From NCBI GenBank assembly GCA_024752435.1, contig CP103027.1:310001-374000 (forward strand): DNA of 64,000 nt, given 5' to 3'. Every line of letters begins with the position of its first letter. The stretch's first letter is position 1. Shown in pieces: positions 22,541 to 34,664 of this stretch. Below the pieces are notes generated by a model that saw only the letters and a list, made by a program, of their open reading frames with translations, was not told the DNA's origin and searched no databases. The stretch is from Allantophomopsis cytisporea. Taxonomy: Eukaryota; Ascomycota; Leotiomycetes; Phacidiales; Phacidiaceae. The position numbers and the translations under genes are program-made.

Positions 22541-25381
22541 GGAGTGTAAGGGCAGCAGGGTGTTTATACTATGGTAGACCTCACGCTATTCCCTAGTCGG
22601 ACTAGGCAAGCTACAGGGCTACAACATCTAGTATATATTCTCGGACCCGCGAGTTGTTCCGGGCCCGTAGTCAGTCGGCTCTGACATATAACTAGTAGTT
22701 TGTACGATACCTATAATCTCAGCATCAGAAAGAAACCAAGTAAAGTACAATACAATCTGTACGTATAGATGTTGACTTTCTTTAACTTTTCGCCGTTTTT
22801 TTTATATCTTAGTCCTTCAATCTTCGCCGAATCGTACAACTACTAATCTGTACTTAGTATATAGAATTAATCCGTTCTACAATAGAGTCGGCAGAGAGAT
22901 TTTCATTTTGAAAGAGAGAGATAATCTCAGTTTTGTATTCTGAGAGGTCTTGAAACGTATGAACTATTGTATTACAGTAATTACGCTACTATTGTTATAT
23001 ATGATTTTTGATGTTCAAAACCGCGAAAATTTCAATTGGCCATAGTGTAGATATCGTCTGCGGTGCTAGGAGCTATTGCTGTGCTCTCAGGCAGCTTTTC
23101 AGTGGTTATAGTTGTCACGGATCTTACAAAACGTCTAAAGCACCTTTTGATCTGAAGTTATACAATAAAAGCATGTAAAATGTTTATAGTTCCTGTAAGC
23201 TATGGATTTTGCTGTAGCTGGCTTTAGAAGTCAAGGGCGAGTATACATGTACCTAGTAAGATGGTGACGGAATTGGACGGGTTTGAGCTGAGCGCTTACA
23301 ATGATACACGTGATAGCTATTTGATACCTCATAGATAATGCGTATTGATGTCATTATGATAACTCCGAATATCATATCCTACCCTCATTGTCAAACACAA
23401 TACTATTGTCCCGGTTGGCCGGGAATCAGGAATGTCAACTAAGTACCCACGTACCTCACACAAATAGATACTTCAAGTAATAAGAGCCCATCAAAGTGAG
23501 CCGATACCCCCTCCCATCGCAAATCCCTGTACCAAAGTTCTACATGTGAAAGTGACAGCGGAGAACTTAGCACAAAAGATTGAAATTTTTGCTGTGCTTC
23601 AATTGCGCTTTTCTTGACCACTTGTCAGTATCTTGAAGTTTGATTAGACTTGTAGTGGTGATACTTTTTACACGCCAATATTGCCCACAGACCCTTCGTT
23701 CGCTTCACATTACGAAGCTGAAGTGAAGAGATCCGTCAAAAGTCTTGGCTTGGTGTGGAGCTTGCTTGTGGAGGAGTTGTACTAGAGAGGACGTCTGGTC
23801 TCAACGAATGCTTTCCTATGAAGCATAGTCCGTAGGAGATGAGAATCAGAACGACCTTTTCAAAGATTCGAATGACTTCTACTTATGCTATTCAGATGAG
23901 GTATTGAGGCTGATGGGATAGACCAAAAATAGTCGGCATCTCACTGCCTCTGAGGAAGCCGTTCCTTCGGATTCTTACCGCTTCATTGAGTCTGCGGTGT
24001 ACATCCACAAAGAAACTCATAAGTAAATAGTTTATAAGCCACAGGCAAGTAACGCAGGTCAGTCTCCTACAAGGACTCCATATGCATGTGCTATGCGCCT
24101 CGTTCGGGGACCATGGAGAGGTACAGATAAGAAACAAGAGGAGACACCGGCGACTAATTGAGATCGATTGAACCTAATTCGCGAAGAATTTCTCAGCACC
24201 AGAGTTTTCTGAGTTGTGGATTCCACGTGTGTGGTGCACGTCTATTAGTTGGCGCCACGCACATTGTACAGTACTGGATATTTACCATTGAGATATTGGT
24301 TCTCTAGCTTTAAATGTCAGCACCGGTATCTTCATCATCAGCATCAGCATCAGCATCAGCATCAGTAACAAAGCACGTAAGGCAAAGTCAAATCGCTGCG
24401 TCGGAAAAGACATAAGATGGACAACATAGAGGAAGGAGAAGTCTGTGACGTCGAGAATCGAAGATAGAGCGATCTGGTGATTGGAGACCAGGACCACAAT
24501 GCATTCGGAGAACATTTCAACATGGAGACGACAGATACCCCAGATATCGGGAAGGACTGAGCAATCGGAACAGACTTGAAAATGATGATGAGAACGACGA
24601 CGTGGAGAGTGACACCTGGAACGAGGCTGACGACGATGAGTTTCCAAGTGCTTATCCTTGGTGCTTCGAGGGGACCTTTGCATGTCCGGGGAGGATTGTC
24701 TGAACGGGAGAGACAAGGGTGACAGACAATCTTGACAGGGGCATAACGGGTGGAGTGCACATCAGTGCGTATCGTGGAGAGCTGTCATGCTTTCTATTAT
24801 GGTTCTTTCTTGACGCTTTTTCGCTTTTCGTGTTTCTTATGCGGCATTGCTACGTACTTGACTCTTAGCTACAAACTTTCTTGACTTGGCCGCTTCATGA
24901 TCCCCGCCTCATATGTATATATGTACGTTCTCGAACCATGGGACGCGTGGACGATCTTGGAAATATTGTGAGCCTCAGCCCGGCTTGGACAGAGACCCAC
25001 ATAACAAGAACAGATCTAAATGGCGCTTCAATCAATCCTCCTTGTTCGTTACCACTTCGTAAAGTCCCCATAGCACTGTTGGTAGCTCGTATGTAGTATT
25101 AATACTCATCGCCTGCCCAGTTATCTCTTACTCTTAGCTCCCCTTATTCTTGGCCCCCGTCCGTCGTGATCTATTATTTTCACAATTACCTATCCCTCGT
25201 TACAACCTCATATTCTCAGACCTCAGCGGTTACTAGATCCTTGAGTATGGATGATTGAAGAAACCAAACCCTAAATACAATCCCCATTGTTATTCCCCCC
25301 CTTTGTGCTACCGACAGCTTCCTAACCACGGCGTCGGGATTCCGTAAAGCCCGCGATTACATTCCTCGCGATCTGGGCAAA
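22541..25381. other. 2.8-kb gene-poor region with AT-rich tract
   Basis: About 22620-23350 is AT-rich, lies directly behind the broken gene and may be repeat-induced-mutation debris. A minus-strand frame at 24362-24760 includes a hydrophobic stretch (LHVVVLIIIF) and overlaps another frame on the same strand; neither is recognisable. From about 25100 the sequence becomes pyrimidine-rich and is likely the leader of the mannosyltransferase gene. Confidence 0.45.
24336..24365. repeat. (CATCAG)5 hexanucleotide repeat
   Basis: Five perfect CATCAG units in the intergenic region, preceded by two CAT triplets. Confidence 0.95.
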
Positions 25382-26869
25382 ATGATGCTTCGAATCCCAC
25401 GCAATCTTCCTCTCGTCAAGTCCGCCTTTGTTATTTTCGCTCTCACGACATCTTTTGTTATAATCCTACAATGGCAGCGCGGAGTGGCAGTTTGGGAATT
25501 GCCCAAGAATATTCCGGGTTCTTTTGGATATCAGGTCAGTGAGGAAGTGAGCCTGCACAATGCAAAAGGACTATGGAAAGCGCTGCAGCCCCTTCTCGAT
25601 GAGCACGCACCAAAGACGAGCGTACAGCCAATGCAGAAGGAGAATATTGGGGCGGTTGGCTTCGAACCGTTGAAGCATATCAAGAGACCGGACTTGATCG
25701 ATATGCCGGCTGAGGATGTAGCTTCAATGCGCGATTCTCACGCTGCTTTCCTGGCCGCCATCGAAGACAAGATCCCAATGGGCTCTTGGGTACCCGGGAC
25801 GCGAGGAATGGTCACGACAGCAGGAGGACATTATCTACCCACCTTCGTCGTATCTCTTCGCATGCTTCGCCGAGCGGGATGTACACTCCCGATGGAATTA
25901 TTTATGAACGACCATTCGGAATACGAGGCACATCTCTGCGAAAAGATCCTTCCGACGCTGAATGCACGCTGTGTAATACTCAAGGACATTCTCAATGCGG
26001 CGTCACCAGCGGTCGAGATATCTCATTATCAACTCAAGGTCTTTTCCATGATTTTCTCCTCCTTCGAAGACATGCTCTTACTCGACTCGGACTGCTTCTC
26101 CATCCACGACCCGAACATTATCTTCGAATCCGAGCCCTACAAGAATACCGGTCTGATAACATGGCCAGATTTCTGGATCAGCTCAATATCGCACCATTTC
26201 TACGACATTACCAACACCACTATGCCATTAATCAACGATCGCCAATCCACAGAATCAGGCGAGATCGTGATCTCCAAAAGGCGCCATCATGTCACACTCA
26301 TGCTCTCCACATACTACAATTACCACGGCCCATCACACTATTTCAAGCTGTTATCGCAGGGCGGACCCGGCGAAGGCGACAAAGACACTTTCATAACAGC
26401 AGCCGCTGCAGCCGGAGAAACCTTCTACCAGGTATCGGAGCGCGTGAGCCCAATTGGCCACGTACAGAGAAACGGTGAGATGCTGGGCAGCGCGATGGTG
26501 CAGTACGACCCGCAAGAAGACTATGCCCTCATATCAAAGGACCTGTTCCGCACGAAAGATGAGAAGGTCGCCCCACGTCCCCGTCCCTTCTTCATCCACG
26601 CCAACTACCCGAAATTGAACCCCGCCTTCGTCTTCGATAACTCGCATACCCACCCAACTCTTGACGAGGATGGTAATGCCGTTAGAGCGTGGACTGCTCC
26701 CAAGGAAATTGTTGAGGCGCTTGGGTATGACGTCGAGAAGGGCCTCTGGCAGGAGGTCGTTTGGGTCGCTTGCGAGCTCAAATATAATTTCAAGGATTGG
26801 AGGGGCAAGGATCTCATATGTGAACATGCGATGACTTACTGGAATAAGGTGTTCGAGGGGAAAGAATGA
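25382..26869 (+). CDS. GT71-family mannosyltransferase (Mnn1/Mnn2-like), Golgi type II membrane protein
   Basis: Single exon, 495 aa, with two adjacent start codons. A short cytosolic tail is followed by one membrane segment (about residues 13-31, FVIFALTTSFVIIL) and a lumenal stem, the type II layout of Golgi glycosyltransferases. The catalytic region shows VVSLRMLRRAGCTLPMELF, then the metal-binding DxD motif in LLLDSDCF (about residues 237-244), and downstream NGEM and HANYPKLNP segments. These match the fungal Mnn1/Mnn2/Mnn5 group that adds alpha-linked mannose to N- or O-glycans of cell-wall proteins. Whether it is an alpha-1,2 or alpha-1,3 enzyme cannot be decided from sequence. It stands alone with its own promoter. 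Confidence 0.88.
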   Translation: MMLRIPRNLPLVKSAFVIFALTTSFVIILQWQRGVAVWELPKNIPGSFGYQVSEEVSLHNAKGLWKALQPLLDEHAPKTSVQPMQKENIGAVGFEPLKHIKRPDLIDMPAEDVASMRDSHAAFLAAIEDKIPMGSWVPGTRGMVTTAGGHYLPTFVVSLRMLRRAGCTLPMELFMNDHSEYEAHLCEKILPTLNARCVILKDILNAASPAVEISHYQLKVFSMIFSSFEDMLLLDSDCFSIHDPNIIFESEPYKNTGLITWPDFWISSISHHFYDITNTTMPLINDRQSTESGEIVISKRRHHVTLMLSTYYNYHGPSHYFKLLSQGGPGEGDKDTFITAAAAAGETFYQVSERVSPIGHVQRNGEMLGSAMVQYDPQEDYALISKDLFRTKDEKVAPRPRPFFIHANYPKLNPAFVFDNSHTHPTLDEDGNAVRAWTAPKEIVEALGYDVEKGLWQEVVWVACELKYNFKDWRGKDLICEHAMTYWNKVFEGKE

Positions 26870-27347
26870 TTGCATGTATATAGACTGTACAAATAAGGTT
26901 TGGACCTTGGGTTGGATTTTGTGGGCATTTGAGCGGGTTTGGGCTATAGCGGGGCGTTTCGGTTGTATCGAAAGAGTTCTTTCGGACTGAGCTTTGATTG
27001 CGTTAAAATACCAATATTCTATTGAATATAACAAGTCAACTTTTCCCTCGTCTAGCTCCTTGGGATTTGCAGCTTAGTTGTGAGGATTCGTGATCGCATC
27101 CGACTGAGGATTTAAATATTCTGCAGATCAAGATATTTGGTTTACAGGAAAGGATTTCATGTATGATTTCAACTTTTGCTTGCCAGAGTGTAATTATAAA
27201 GAAGAATAACAAGTGACTGAGATGAGTTTCTAAAACTAGATGAGTATGCACTAAGATCTTATGCTTTTTGTGCTCTAATGATGTAATAAAAATGACAACA
27301 TAACTTCTCCATATATTATCAAACCCTCACTATATACTCCCATTTCC
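26870..27347. other. intergenic region between convergent genes
   Basis: About 480 bases between the stops of two convergent genes. It is AT-rich and likely holds both 3' untranslated regions; no gene is seen. Confidence 0.6.
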
Positions 27348-29025
27348 TCATGCCTTCCACCTCCACTGCTTTTTCTCCACGGCATCAAACCACCTCACAC
27401 CAACCATACAAATGGTAGCTCCGAAGAGTAACGCAGCATCATACCATACGACTCTTGAGTAGTTGCCCAATTGACTCTCACCCAAGATCTTTCCCCCAAC
27501 AGGGCTTCCATAGAATGTACCCAAACCCCGTACAAAGTAAATAAAGCCATTGACACTGGCATACGCCCGCATGCCAAACACCTCTGCAACAGTCGTCGGG
27601 AAAAGTGCATTATATCCACCAGCAGCAGCACCATAACAAACGACAAACAGCACCCACAACGCCTTGCTTCCACTCTGTGCACTGCCCAGCCAAAACGCCA
27701 GCACCGAAACTGCACTGCACAGCACGGTGAGAATAAGGGTATTCTGCCGACCGAATCGATCACCCATGATACCAGTCAAGATTCGGCTGGTTGAGTTGAC
27801 GCCGTTGTTAATAGCTAACAATACAGCTCCAAAACTCGCCGTATAACCAAGCGCAATGCTGAACTCAGAGAGGAACGTCAAAGGCACGGGATAGCCGCCC
27901 GACTGAAGGAAAGCAGCGACGGTCGCGAGCCACAGGGTCGGCTTGCGTGCCAGGGCCATGTCGATGTGCGTTGCGCGCCGTGTGCTGCCCGTGTAGCGGG
28001 TTGGAGACACAGTCAGTGCGATGGGAAGTGAAATGCCTAGTGCGAGGAAGGAGAGGACCCGTAGTGTCCAGCGGATGGATAGGTGGGCAAGCAGGTAGCG
28101 TACTAATGGCGAGAATACTAGACCGCCTACGCCTGCCCCTGATAGGATTATGCCCATGGCTGTGCCACGGTGTGCGTCAAAGTATTCGGGGGCTACGGAG
28201 AGGATGGGGAAGTAGAGCATTGAGGAACCGATTCCATAAATGAAGCCCTGGGTTAGGAGGAGGTGGTAGGTCTGCATTGAATTAGTTAGTTGTGTTTAAG
28301 AATAGGATGTCGATAAATGGGTAGGTGACTTGTAGTTTGCACTTGGAAGTGCATGGAATCTTGCTAAACTTGGTTTCTCTTGTATAAGATAGAAACACAA
28401 CTTGAGTTAAATGGAGAATATCATAGATAGCATGTAAGAGTATATGAAGCTGAGCTATCAACAGTTTGCGGTTGATATGCTATATTCAAGCTCTCGGAAT
28501 AGCAACTGAGCTCGAAGTCCTTGAGAAATAAGAGGAAGCGCATCAACCCTTTACCCGCAAAAGAAAAGACAGTAAACCTACCTGTGTAGAGAGACTGGCC
28601 AGTCCTAAGCCCAAACTCATAAGAATAGCACCAGGTACAGTGATCTTGCGCATATCACCAACCCTGGTCATAAGGGGATTGACGAAGATGCTGCCTGCCC
28701 AGGTCAAGCCGGAACCGAGGGTACCGATGAAAGCGAGCAGTGCATTATTACCGATCTGCGACTTTGTAATGATATCTGCTTTACCGGAGACGTAATAACT
28801 CTGGAAGACACCATAGCATTGGTTGAGACCGATTGTGATGAAAATGGTCAGGAAACTTGATATCAGGATCGCGGCTTGCTTGCGGCGAGTCACGGGGACG
28901 ATCTGATGCGCGACGTTCGAATTTGCGGAGTTGCTTTCCAACTCTGAGATTTGTAGTTCCTCATTTGAGGGCTCTGAGTTGGCAACCGTGGAGCGCAGCG
29001 CAATGCTCTCAGATGTTATATTCAT
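27348..29025 (-). CDS. MFS monocarboxylate-type transporter
   Basis: Two exons on the minus strand, 29025-28582 and 28271-27348, give 455 aa. A polar N-terminal tail of about 45 residues precedes roughly 12 membrane segments split into two bundles by a loop rich in basic and hydroxyl residues (near SPTRYTGSTRRATH). The joint reads LASLSTQ-TYHLLLTQGFIYG, which matches the family's TM3-TM4 region without a gap, so the intron boundaries are well supported. Conserved features include NQCYGVFQSYY in TM1 and GDRFGRQNTL after TM8. The fungal MCH/monocarboxylate porter-like group includes carriers for riboflavin and other solutes as well as many orphans, so the substrate is unknown. The intron is 310 bases, far above the usual length here. 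Confidence 0.9.
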
Positions 29026-30077
29026 CTTGGTATTTTGAATTTTGAAATTTGTGACTCACGAGGAACAAGATTTCTGTGTGTTTGTATTCGAGATATTTGC
29101 ATATATCTTCGTTGGGAAGAGCGCTAATGCTGTTTAGGAAATGAATTTCATGAGATATCCGGTCCCAGGCTAATTTCGGAAGACGTTCCAATCCCTAATA
29201 CTCAACGGGAATTCAGAAGGGGTTTGTTTTTGTTGTTAAGGAATTGTTTTTGCACCTCCAAATATGGGGAGCTTCTCATAATTGCACGACTCTGTCTATT
29301 CAAACAAAATAATTCTAAATACATCTCATTCGATTTATAGAACTTCAAATATATAGCTACTGATTTCTGTCGTGCTGATATCAATAGACAGATTCTCACC
29401 TTATTAGTTGAAAGGCTAATTTGGTGGAGTTCTCCTGATACAACTTACAAATTGGTGGAGACTCCCGCAATGGTGACAAATATTCCGTAGATATGGATTA
29501 CTTGAGGAATAAAGAAGTCGATTTACAAAGGTAATTCACATACTTTTTACTTACAACTTACTAAAAGATTCAATTTTATTCATGGTGTCACAGATAGTGC
29601 GTTGATAGGAACATAGGTAAGCAGGTATCACGAGTCATAAGTGTTTATAAAGTATGGAAAGCAGCTTCGTTGATTGACTATCGAACGAATTCTGAAACAA
29701 GGGCTACAGAATCCGCTGCAAATGACGCATCATCCTGATACAACCAATTCTTGAATCCTGACCTCACCGTCATTCCTCGAAGAACATTTGGCCATTGCAA
29801 ACGAAAGTTCCACCTAAAACAACCGAAAACAAATCCCAGATGTGTCGCATTGGATACCATATCTCTCGCCCATCGAGAGTGACAAAAATAAACTCAATGA
29901 ACCGCTCGAACCGTAGTCATTATATTCATCCCGATGAGGTTGATCTTTCGCAAAAGACCAAAGGCCTAGCTACTAGAGAGAGCCATCATCCATTTTAGGC
30001 TATAGAAAAGGGAGTTAGTGAGTGTCATGAATATGATTTGTAGAAGTGGCGGGATAACCTACAGAAAAGAAACGAAT
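29026..30077. other. intergenic region
   Basis: About 1 kb between two minus-strand genes. It should contain the promoter of the MFS carrier and the 3' end of the exon-array gene. The small frames have no signature. No repeat or RNA gene is recognised. Confidence 0.5.
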
Positions 30078-32947
30078 TTACAGAACGCAGTCCTCGCCCT
30101 CAAAGGCAGCTCCGTTGTGAGCATCATAGTACTCATCATCACCGGCCTCCATGGCATTGACGGCTGGGTCAACGAGAGCATCATTGTCCATATCCTCGTC
30201 CTCATACTTGATGGCCTTCTTGCTAGCGCCACGAGACTTGGTGATACGGCCAGACTTGACAAGGTTCAATGGGGCCTTGCGTGGAGTTGGAGTGCTGTCG
30301 CCACCCTCATCCTCGGCACCATTGTTGGCAAGCTCATCGTCAGACTCCTCTTTCTTCATGTTGCGGCTCTTCTTAGAAGGAGTGCTGGCAGCAGCCTTGC
30401 GACCGCGCTTGGATGGAGTAGCAGCTGGGGTGCCGCTGTCACCGTCAGCAGTAGCTAGAGAAAGTTAGCATGTGTACTAAAAACGAGTTGTGTGAATCGG
30501 AGGTTGAAAGTCGAGAACATAAGGAAATTCGACCTAAGTATAAGGATATTGGAAGATGAGATGCAAGCTTTTTTCTGGAGTCGAATACCATCACCGCCAG
30601 TCTCTGGGTCCACCTTCATAGGATCTCCCCCGTTAAATATGGCGCTGCGGATAGCAGCAGCAGCCTTCTTTGGTCCTCGGAAACGATGCTGCAGAGCTGA
30701 AACCGTCATGTTTCCACCGTAACACTCAGATATCTCTGTAGATTCAAGTCAATTTCAGCAAGCATGTTACAAGCAGAAAGTCTCATGCCAGAACAGAAAT
30801 TAACGACTCGCTAATGCATGTTCGTATCGGCAAAGTAGTTCCAAGCAACGATCGTGAGTAGGAAAAGATCTTGTGTAAAAGCGGGTGTTTAGAAACTGAG
30901 GGGCTCTACACTTATAGAGCAACACTCAGTATACAAATATCATGTATCTTTGGGAATCTTCGAACAGGATGGCGTGGGGAGGAGCAGATGTGAGTATGGG
31001 GAAGAATACGTTTTCCCGTTTCGCAATTGAGGCGTGGAGGTCTTTCCCCAGTAGCATTGGCTGCGCGGATTATAACCGCAGATTTCTTGGGACCTCTGAA
31101 ACGATGTTCCAAGGCAACAGCAGTAGTGCCGTCATCAAGGTACTTGGCGATCTCTGCAAGTCTTGTCAATGCCCAGTCCTTATGTGGGACAAAAGAAACC
31201 GCAAGAGCTGAGCAAGATGAAGACTTGCAGCATCATGCGTAGCATAGAGAATAAAATGATTGTGGAAGTATATCGAAGGTGAGTATATGAAGCAAAACTC
31301 GTGAGAAGAAATGACGTAGGATCTGTGACTGAACAAAATTGCGTCAACACAAGCTGTGATGTACCTCCAGGATTGTACTTCAACTTGACATCCATAGGAT
31401 CAAGCCCAGCAGCAACAGCATCGCGAACGACTGCGACATTTTCCTTCTGCCTATCAAGTTGACGAATTATAGCCTTAGGGGTGACATCTTTGCTGAAGTG
31501 GAGGGCAATGCCTGCATAGTCATGTCAATACTCACGTCAGCAGCAAATAATGAGCTGAATAAAGATAATTCCACAGCATCAAGCGTGAAATAAGGAGACT
31601 AGAACGTTGCGGAATAAAAATGATAGCTTTGGACACAAAAAGGAATAGATGAGGAGTGCTGGGATATTTGAGGATAAGTTTATGCAGTACCCTGATTTGG
31701 CTTGCTATCAAGCTCAATGGTCATTGGGTTCACACCGGCGGCCACAGCAGCGCGAACAGCATTGGCGTTCTTTTTCTGCTTGTCGAACTGCAGAGTGACA
31801 GCTTTAACGGTGGTGTCATCATCAAAGTGCTTTTGAATATCTGCACAGTCACGTCAATACTCGTGTTTGGAAGCAAAGAATAAGCTGTCCAATGACGAGA
31901 CTTCCAGTATAAGCCACATGGCAGACGGAATGAAACAACTTAGGAGTAAGGTCTGATTTGCTTCAAAGCATGAGATGCAAGGGAAATATGTGTAGATTGG
32001 GGATTTGCAAGTCCAAATCGAGAAGTACCATTTGACTTGCTGTCAATCTGAACGTCCTCCATTGGGTTCAGTCCGGAATCTGCAGCAGTACGGACAGCAG
32101 TGGCAGCCTTTCTGTGCTTCTCAAATTGACACATAACAGCCTTAGGAGTGATTTTCTTATCGTAAAGCCTAGCGATCTCTGCACAACCATGTCAATACTC
32201 ATTTCTCGCGGCAAAGAAAGAGCTGACCGACACATGGCTCGCAAGAAAATACGGGAAATATTGAAAGTAATAACAGAATGGAAGGTGCAGATGCGATGTG
32301 TGTGTTGGAGCGTAATGCGACGTGCCAAGTCCTACCCTCCTTGTTCTTACCCTCACCGGTCTTGAATTTTGGATGCAACAGGTACTGCAGGTGTGGTGGC
32401 ATGACAGTCTTTAGACCCAATGGGTAAATAGACTCAAGCACGAACTCCTTGCAATCGTTGCCATCTTCAACAGCCTCACGAAGACCCTCAGCGTCGCGTC
32501 TAAAGACACGCATACGGTTCTCTACAGCGTTCTTTGAGGTATCACTACCCATATGAATAGCGATGCCTACTAAAAATCAGAAAAGAAACACATAAGAAAG
32601 ATGTAATACGGCGGCTCAAGTTCAAGTGCGATACCATCTGGTGTAGAGCATTGCTCTAAAAGGTGTGGGGCGTTGAACTTGGTTGGTATTCAGGTATGAG
32701 CTGAAGGTCTCGGAGCAGTGGCTGGTTGGTGAAGTACAGCAAGCATGCGTGAAGCAAGTTCGAAAGGAGAGACAAATGGAGAGTAAAGAAGATCTTGTGA
32801 GAAGAAGACACAAAGAGATTGACTGATAATAAGATCCATGAAGAAAAATTTGTACATACCGGCGTAGTTCAACTTGAGCTCTGGGTGAGCCGCAAGAATG
32901 GCAGCGATCAAGCGCATGGAGGAGTTGTATGTCTTCCAGTTGGTCAT
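30078..32947 (-). CDS. tandem-exon-array gene encoding repeated Myb/HTH-like modules
   Basis: Minus strand, eight exons: 32947-32860, 32566-32351, 32178-32029, 31840-31691, 31511-31365, 31153-31010, 30735-30589 and 30454-30078; using all of them gives 472 aa. Exon 1 encodes MTNWKTYNSSMRLIAAILAA and then HPELKLNYA. Exon 2 continues with GIAIHMGSDTSKNAVENRMR, together resembling a small fungal Myb/SANT-like helix-turn-helix domain (inference). Exons 3-7 each repeat the second half of that domain, with a consensus IA..[YF]....T..A...[QR]F...KK.A..[VI]R.A. Exons 6 and 7 keep HRFRGPKK. Exon 8 is a basic, AT-hook-like segment (PSKRGRKAAASTPSKKSRN) followed by an acidic tail. All seven introns are phase 1, so any repeat exon can be skipped without a frameshift. 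The exon 2 donor is uncertain by 15 bases. A nuclear DNA-binding role is likely but unproven. A 5'-UTR intron is probable (donor near 33311, acceptor near 32969). Confidence 0.78.
30589..32566 (-). repeat. array of six homologous exons with homologous introns
   Basis: Exon starts fall at 32566, 32178, 31840, 31511, 31153 and 30735, a spacing of 329-418 bases. Exons 3 and 4 are both 150 bases and the next three 147, 144 and 147. The intron ends before exons 3-7 share a TATTGAC..GACT.TGCAG-type 3' end, so the repeat unit includes intron sequence. It arose by tandem duplication, not by independent exon gain. Confidence 0.85.
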
Positions 32948-34664
32948 TTTGGCGGCTTGATATTCTATGAACAAAGTTAGATAATGTTAGTGAGATATAC
33001 AGATAAGATAAGTTGAAGATGATGTGGGCAATGATGTGTAATAGGTCTCAGGTCGTCGTAGCAACAACCAGCGCAGATGACCAAAAATGTAATCACTTCA
33101 TCAATGCAGTCGCTGAAAGTGAGCAGAACCTCCCAAAATATTGGAAACCACGAAATAGCATTGTCTTCGTAATGTCTGACAACCCCAGATGTGATATTCG
33201 TGAAGATAATGCTCTGACGTGCAAGTGGTTTTGAGGATGACTTGTGAATCTATATGATGGTATTGAGGATGGGAAGAGAACTCAGAGGACTTTAATCTTG
33301 CACAACTTACCAAATGACGTGAAAGAAGCTTTGAGGTAGATAGGTTGGTTTGAGGTTGAAGGGACTGTGTGAATGCTCGAGCTGTAACGCGATATCAGTA
33401 TGTTCAAAATGAATGAAGTACTATCATATCAAGATATGGAGTGAGGCGGAACAGAATAACTTACTAGAGCAGCGAAGTAGCAAAGAGATTCGAGGAAGTT
33501 TGGTCAATAAAAGAGAATTGCGAAGAATTGAGAAATCAGATGTGGTGTTGTGGGTGAAGAAGAAAGAGAACAGAAGATGGAGAAGGAAGGTGTTTAAGTA
33601 GTGGAGCGTCAAGGTATGTTGCGGTCTTCCGGAGGGCTAGCTGGGCGCAGTGATCGAGATTGGACGCAAGTGCAATTTCGTTGCAGAGAGAGCTTCTGCG
33701 GGCGCCAGGTAGGTTTTGCTGGAAATGGAAGACAATCAACTTGATAACTTGCATCTACTAGGAGGTTTCCATAAAGGTCGAGAATCAAAATGCATCACAT
33801 ACATCGAAGACAGGATGATATGGCAGATCTTTATACTTGTAACACTAAGACGTTTCTCTTATTGGCAGATAAGAAGAAGCTGGTTACTTTGATAACATGT
33901 TAGTTGGCATGCTGCAGCTGTGAATTTGACGATATCTCAAGATCTATCAACAGAACCGAACTTCGCACGCTTTCCGGAGCCTTTATCCAAATTTATCCAA
34001 TCCAAGTCCCAAGCCCTTCTATAGGACGCCAAAGATGATCCAAAAGTTATTGAATTAAGTTTGATTGGTCCTTGGGGAAGATATGGACTTCTGAAAAATC
34101 ATCGATGTTGATGTCGTTAACTGAAGGTGCACACTCAGAGTCTCTCGCTTCGCATAAATTACCCGCGCTGCGGTGCTCCCTGTCGCCTTTTCCCTGCCCA
34201 CTTGTACACCCTCGACTGCAGGGAACTCAACAGTTCCGGCCCCTTCCACACAGCTACTTTGTGCATTTACTTCTTTCGATCACAATATTTAGGCTTTATC
34301 TTGGTAGACTACCAAAGAGCCATGGTTTTGAGAGCCTCCTGCACTATTGTTCCGCAAACTTCTATTATATACATTGGCACCAGATTCCTACCGATCCATG
34401 CGATCCATTTATGAGAGACGATCCACAAATCGTAGTGCAGATACAGCTATCTTGATAAGACCCATGTTAATGGCAGACTCTACTTTCCTGACAATACTCA
34501 CTACATATCTAAAGCATTACACGCAGTTCTCAGACGACATTCACTTCGTTAGTTAGATACATCATCTGAAAAGAAATATTATACTGATTATCTGCAATTT
34601 CCCGCAATAGCTAAATAAAGCATTGACTAACATGTTCTAATACAAGCACACTGTGTACTCTCCA
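32948..34664. other. leader of the exon-array gene and intergenic region
   Basis: About 32969-33311 looks like a 5'-UTR intron of the gene to the left (minus-strand donor GTAAGT near 33311). Beyond that no gene is supported; the plus frames near 34072-34556 overlap in different phases and have no family signature. Confidence 0.45.

Noticed and set aside
24282..24760. Two overlapping minus-strand frames with a hydrophobic stretch
   Set aside because: They compete for the same DNA, one runs into the CATCAG microsatellite, and neither has a recognisable domain.
26534..27034. Minus-strand frame of 166 codons
   Set aside because: It lies mostly antisense to the end of the mannosyltransferase gene, which has clear family motifs; the frame has none.
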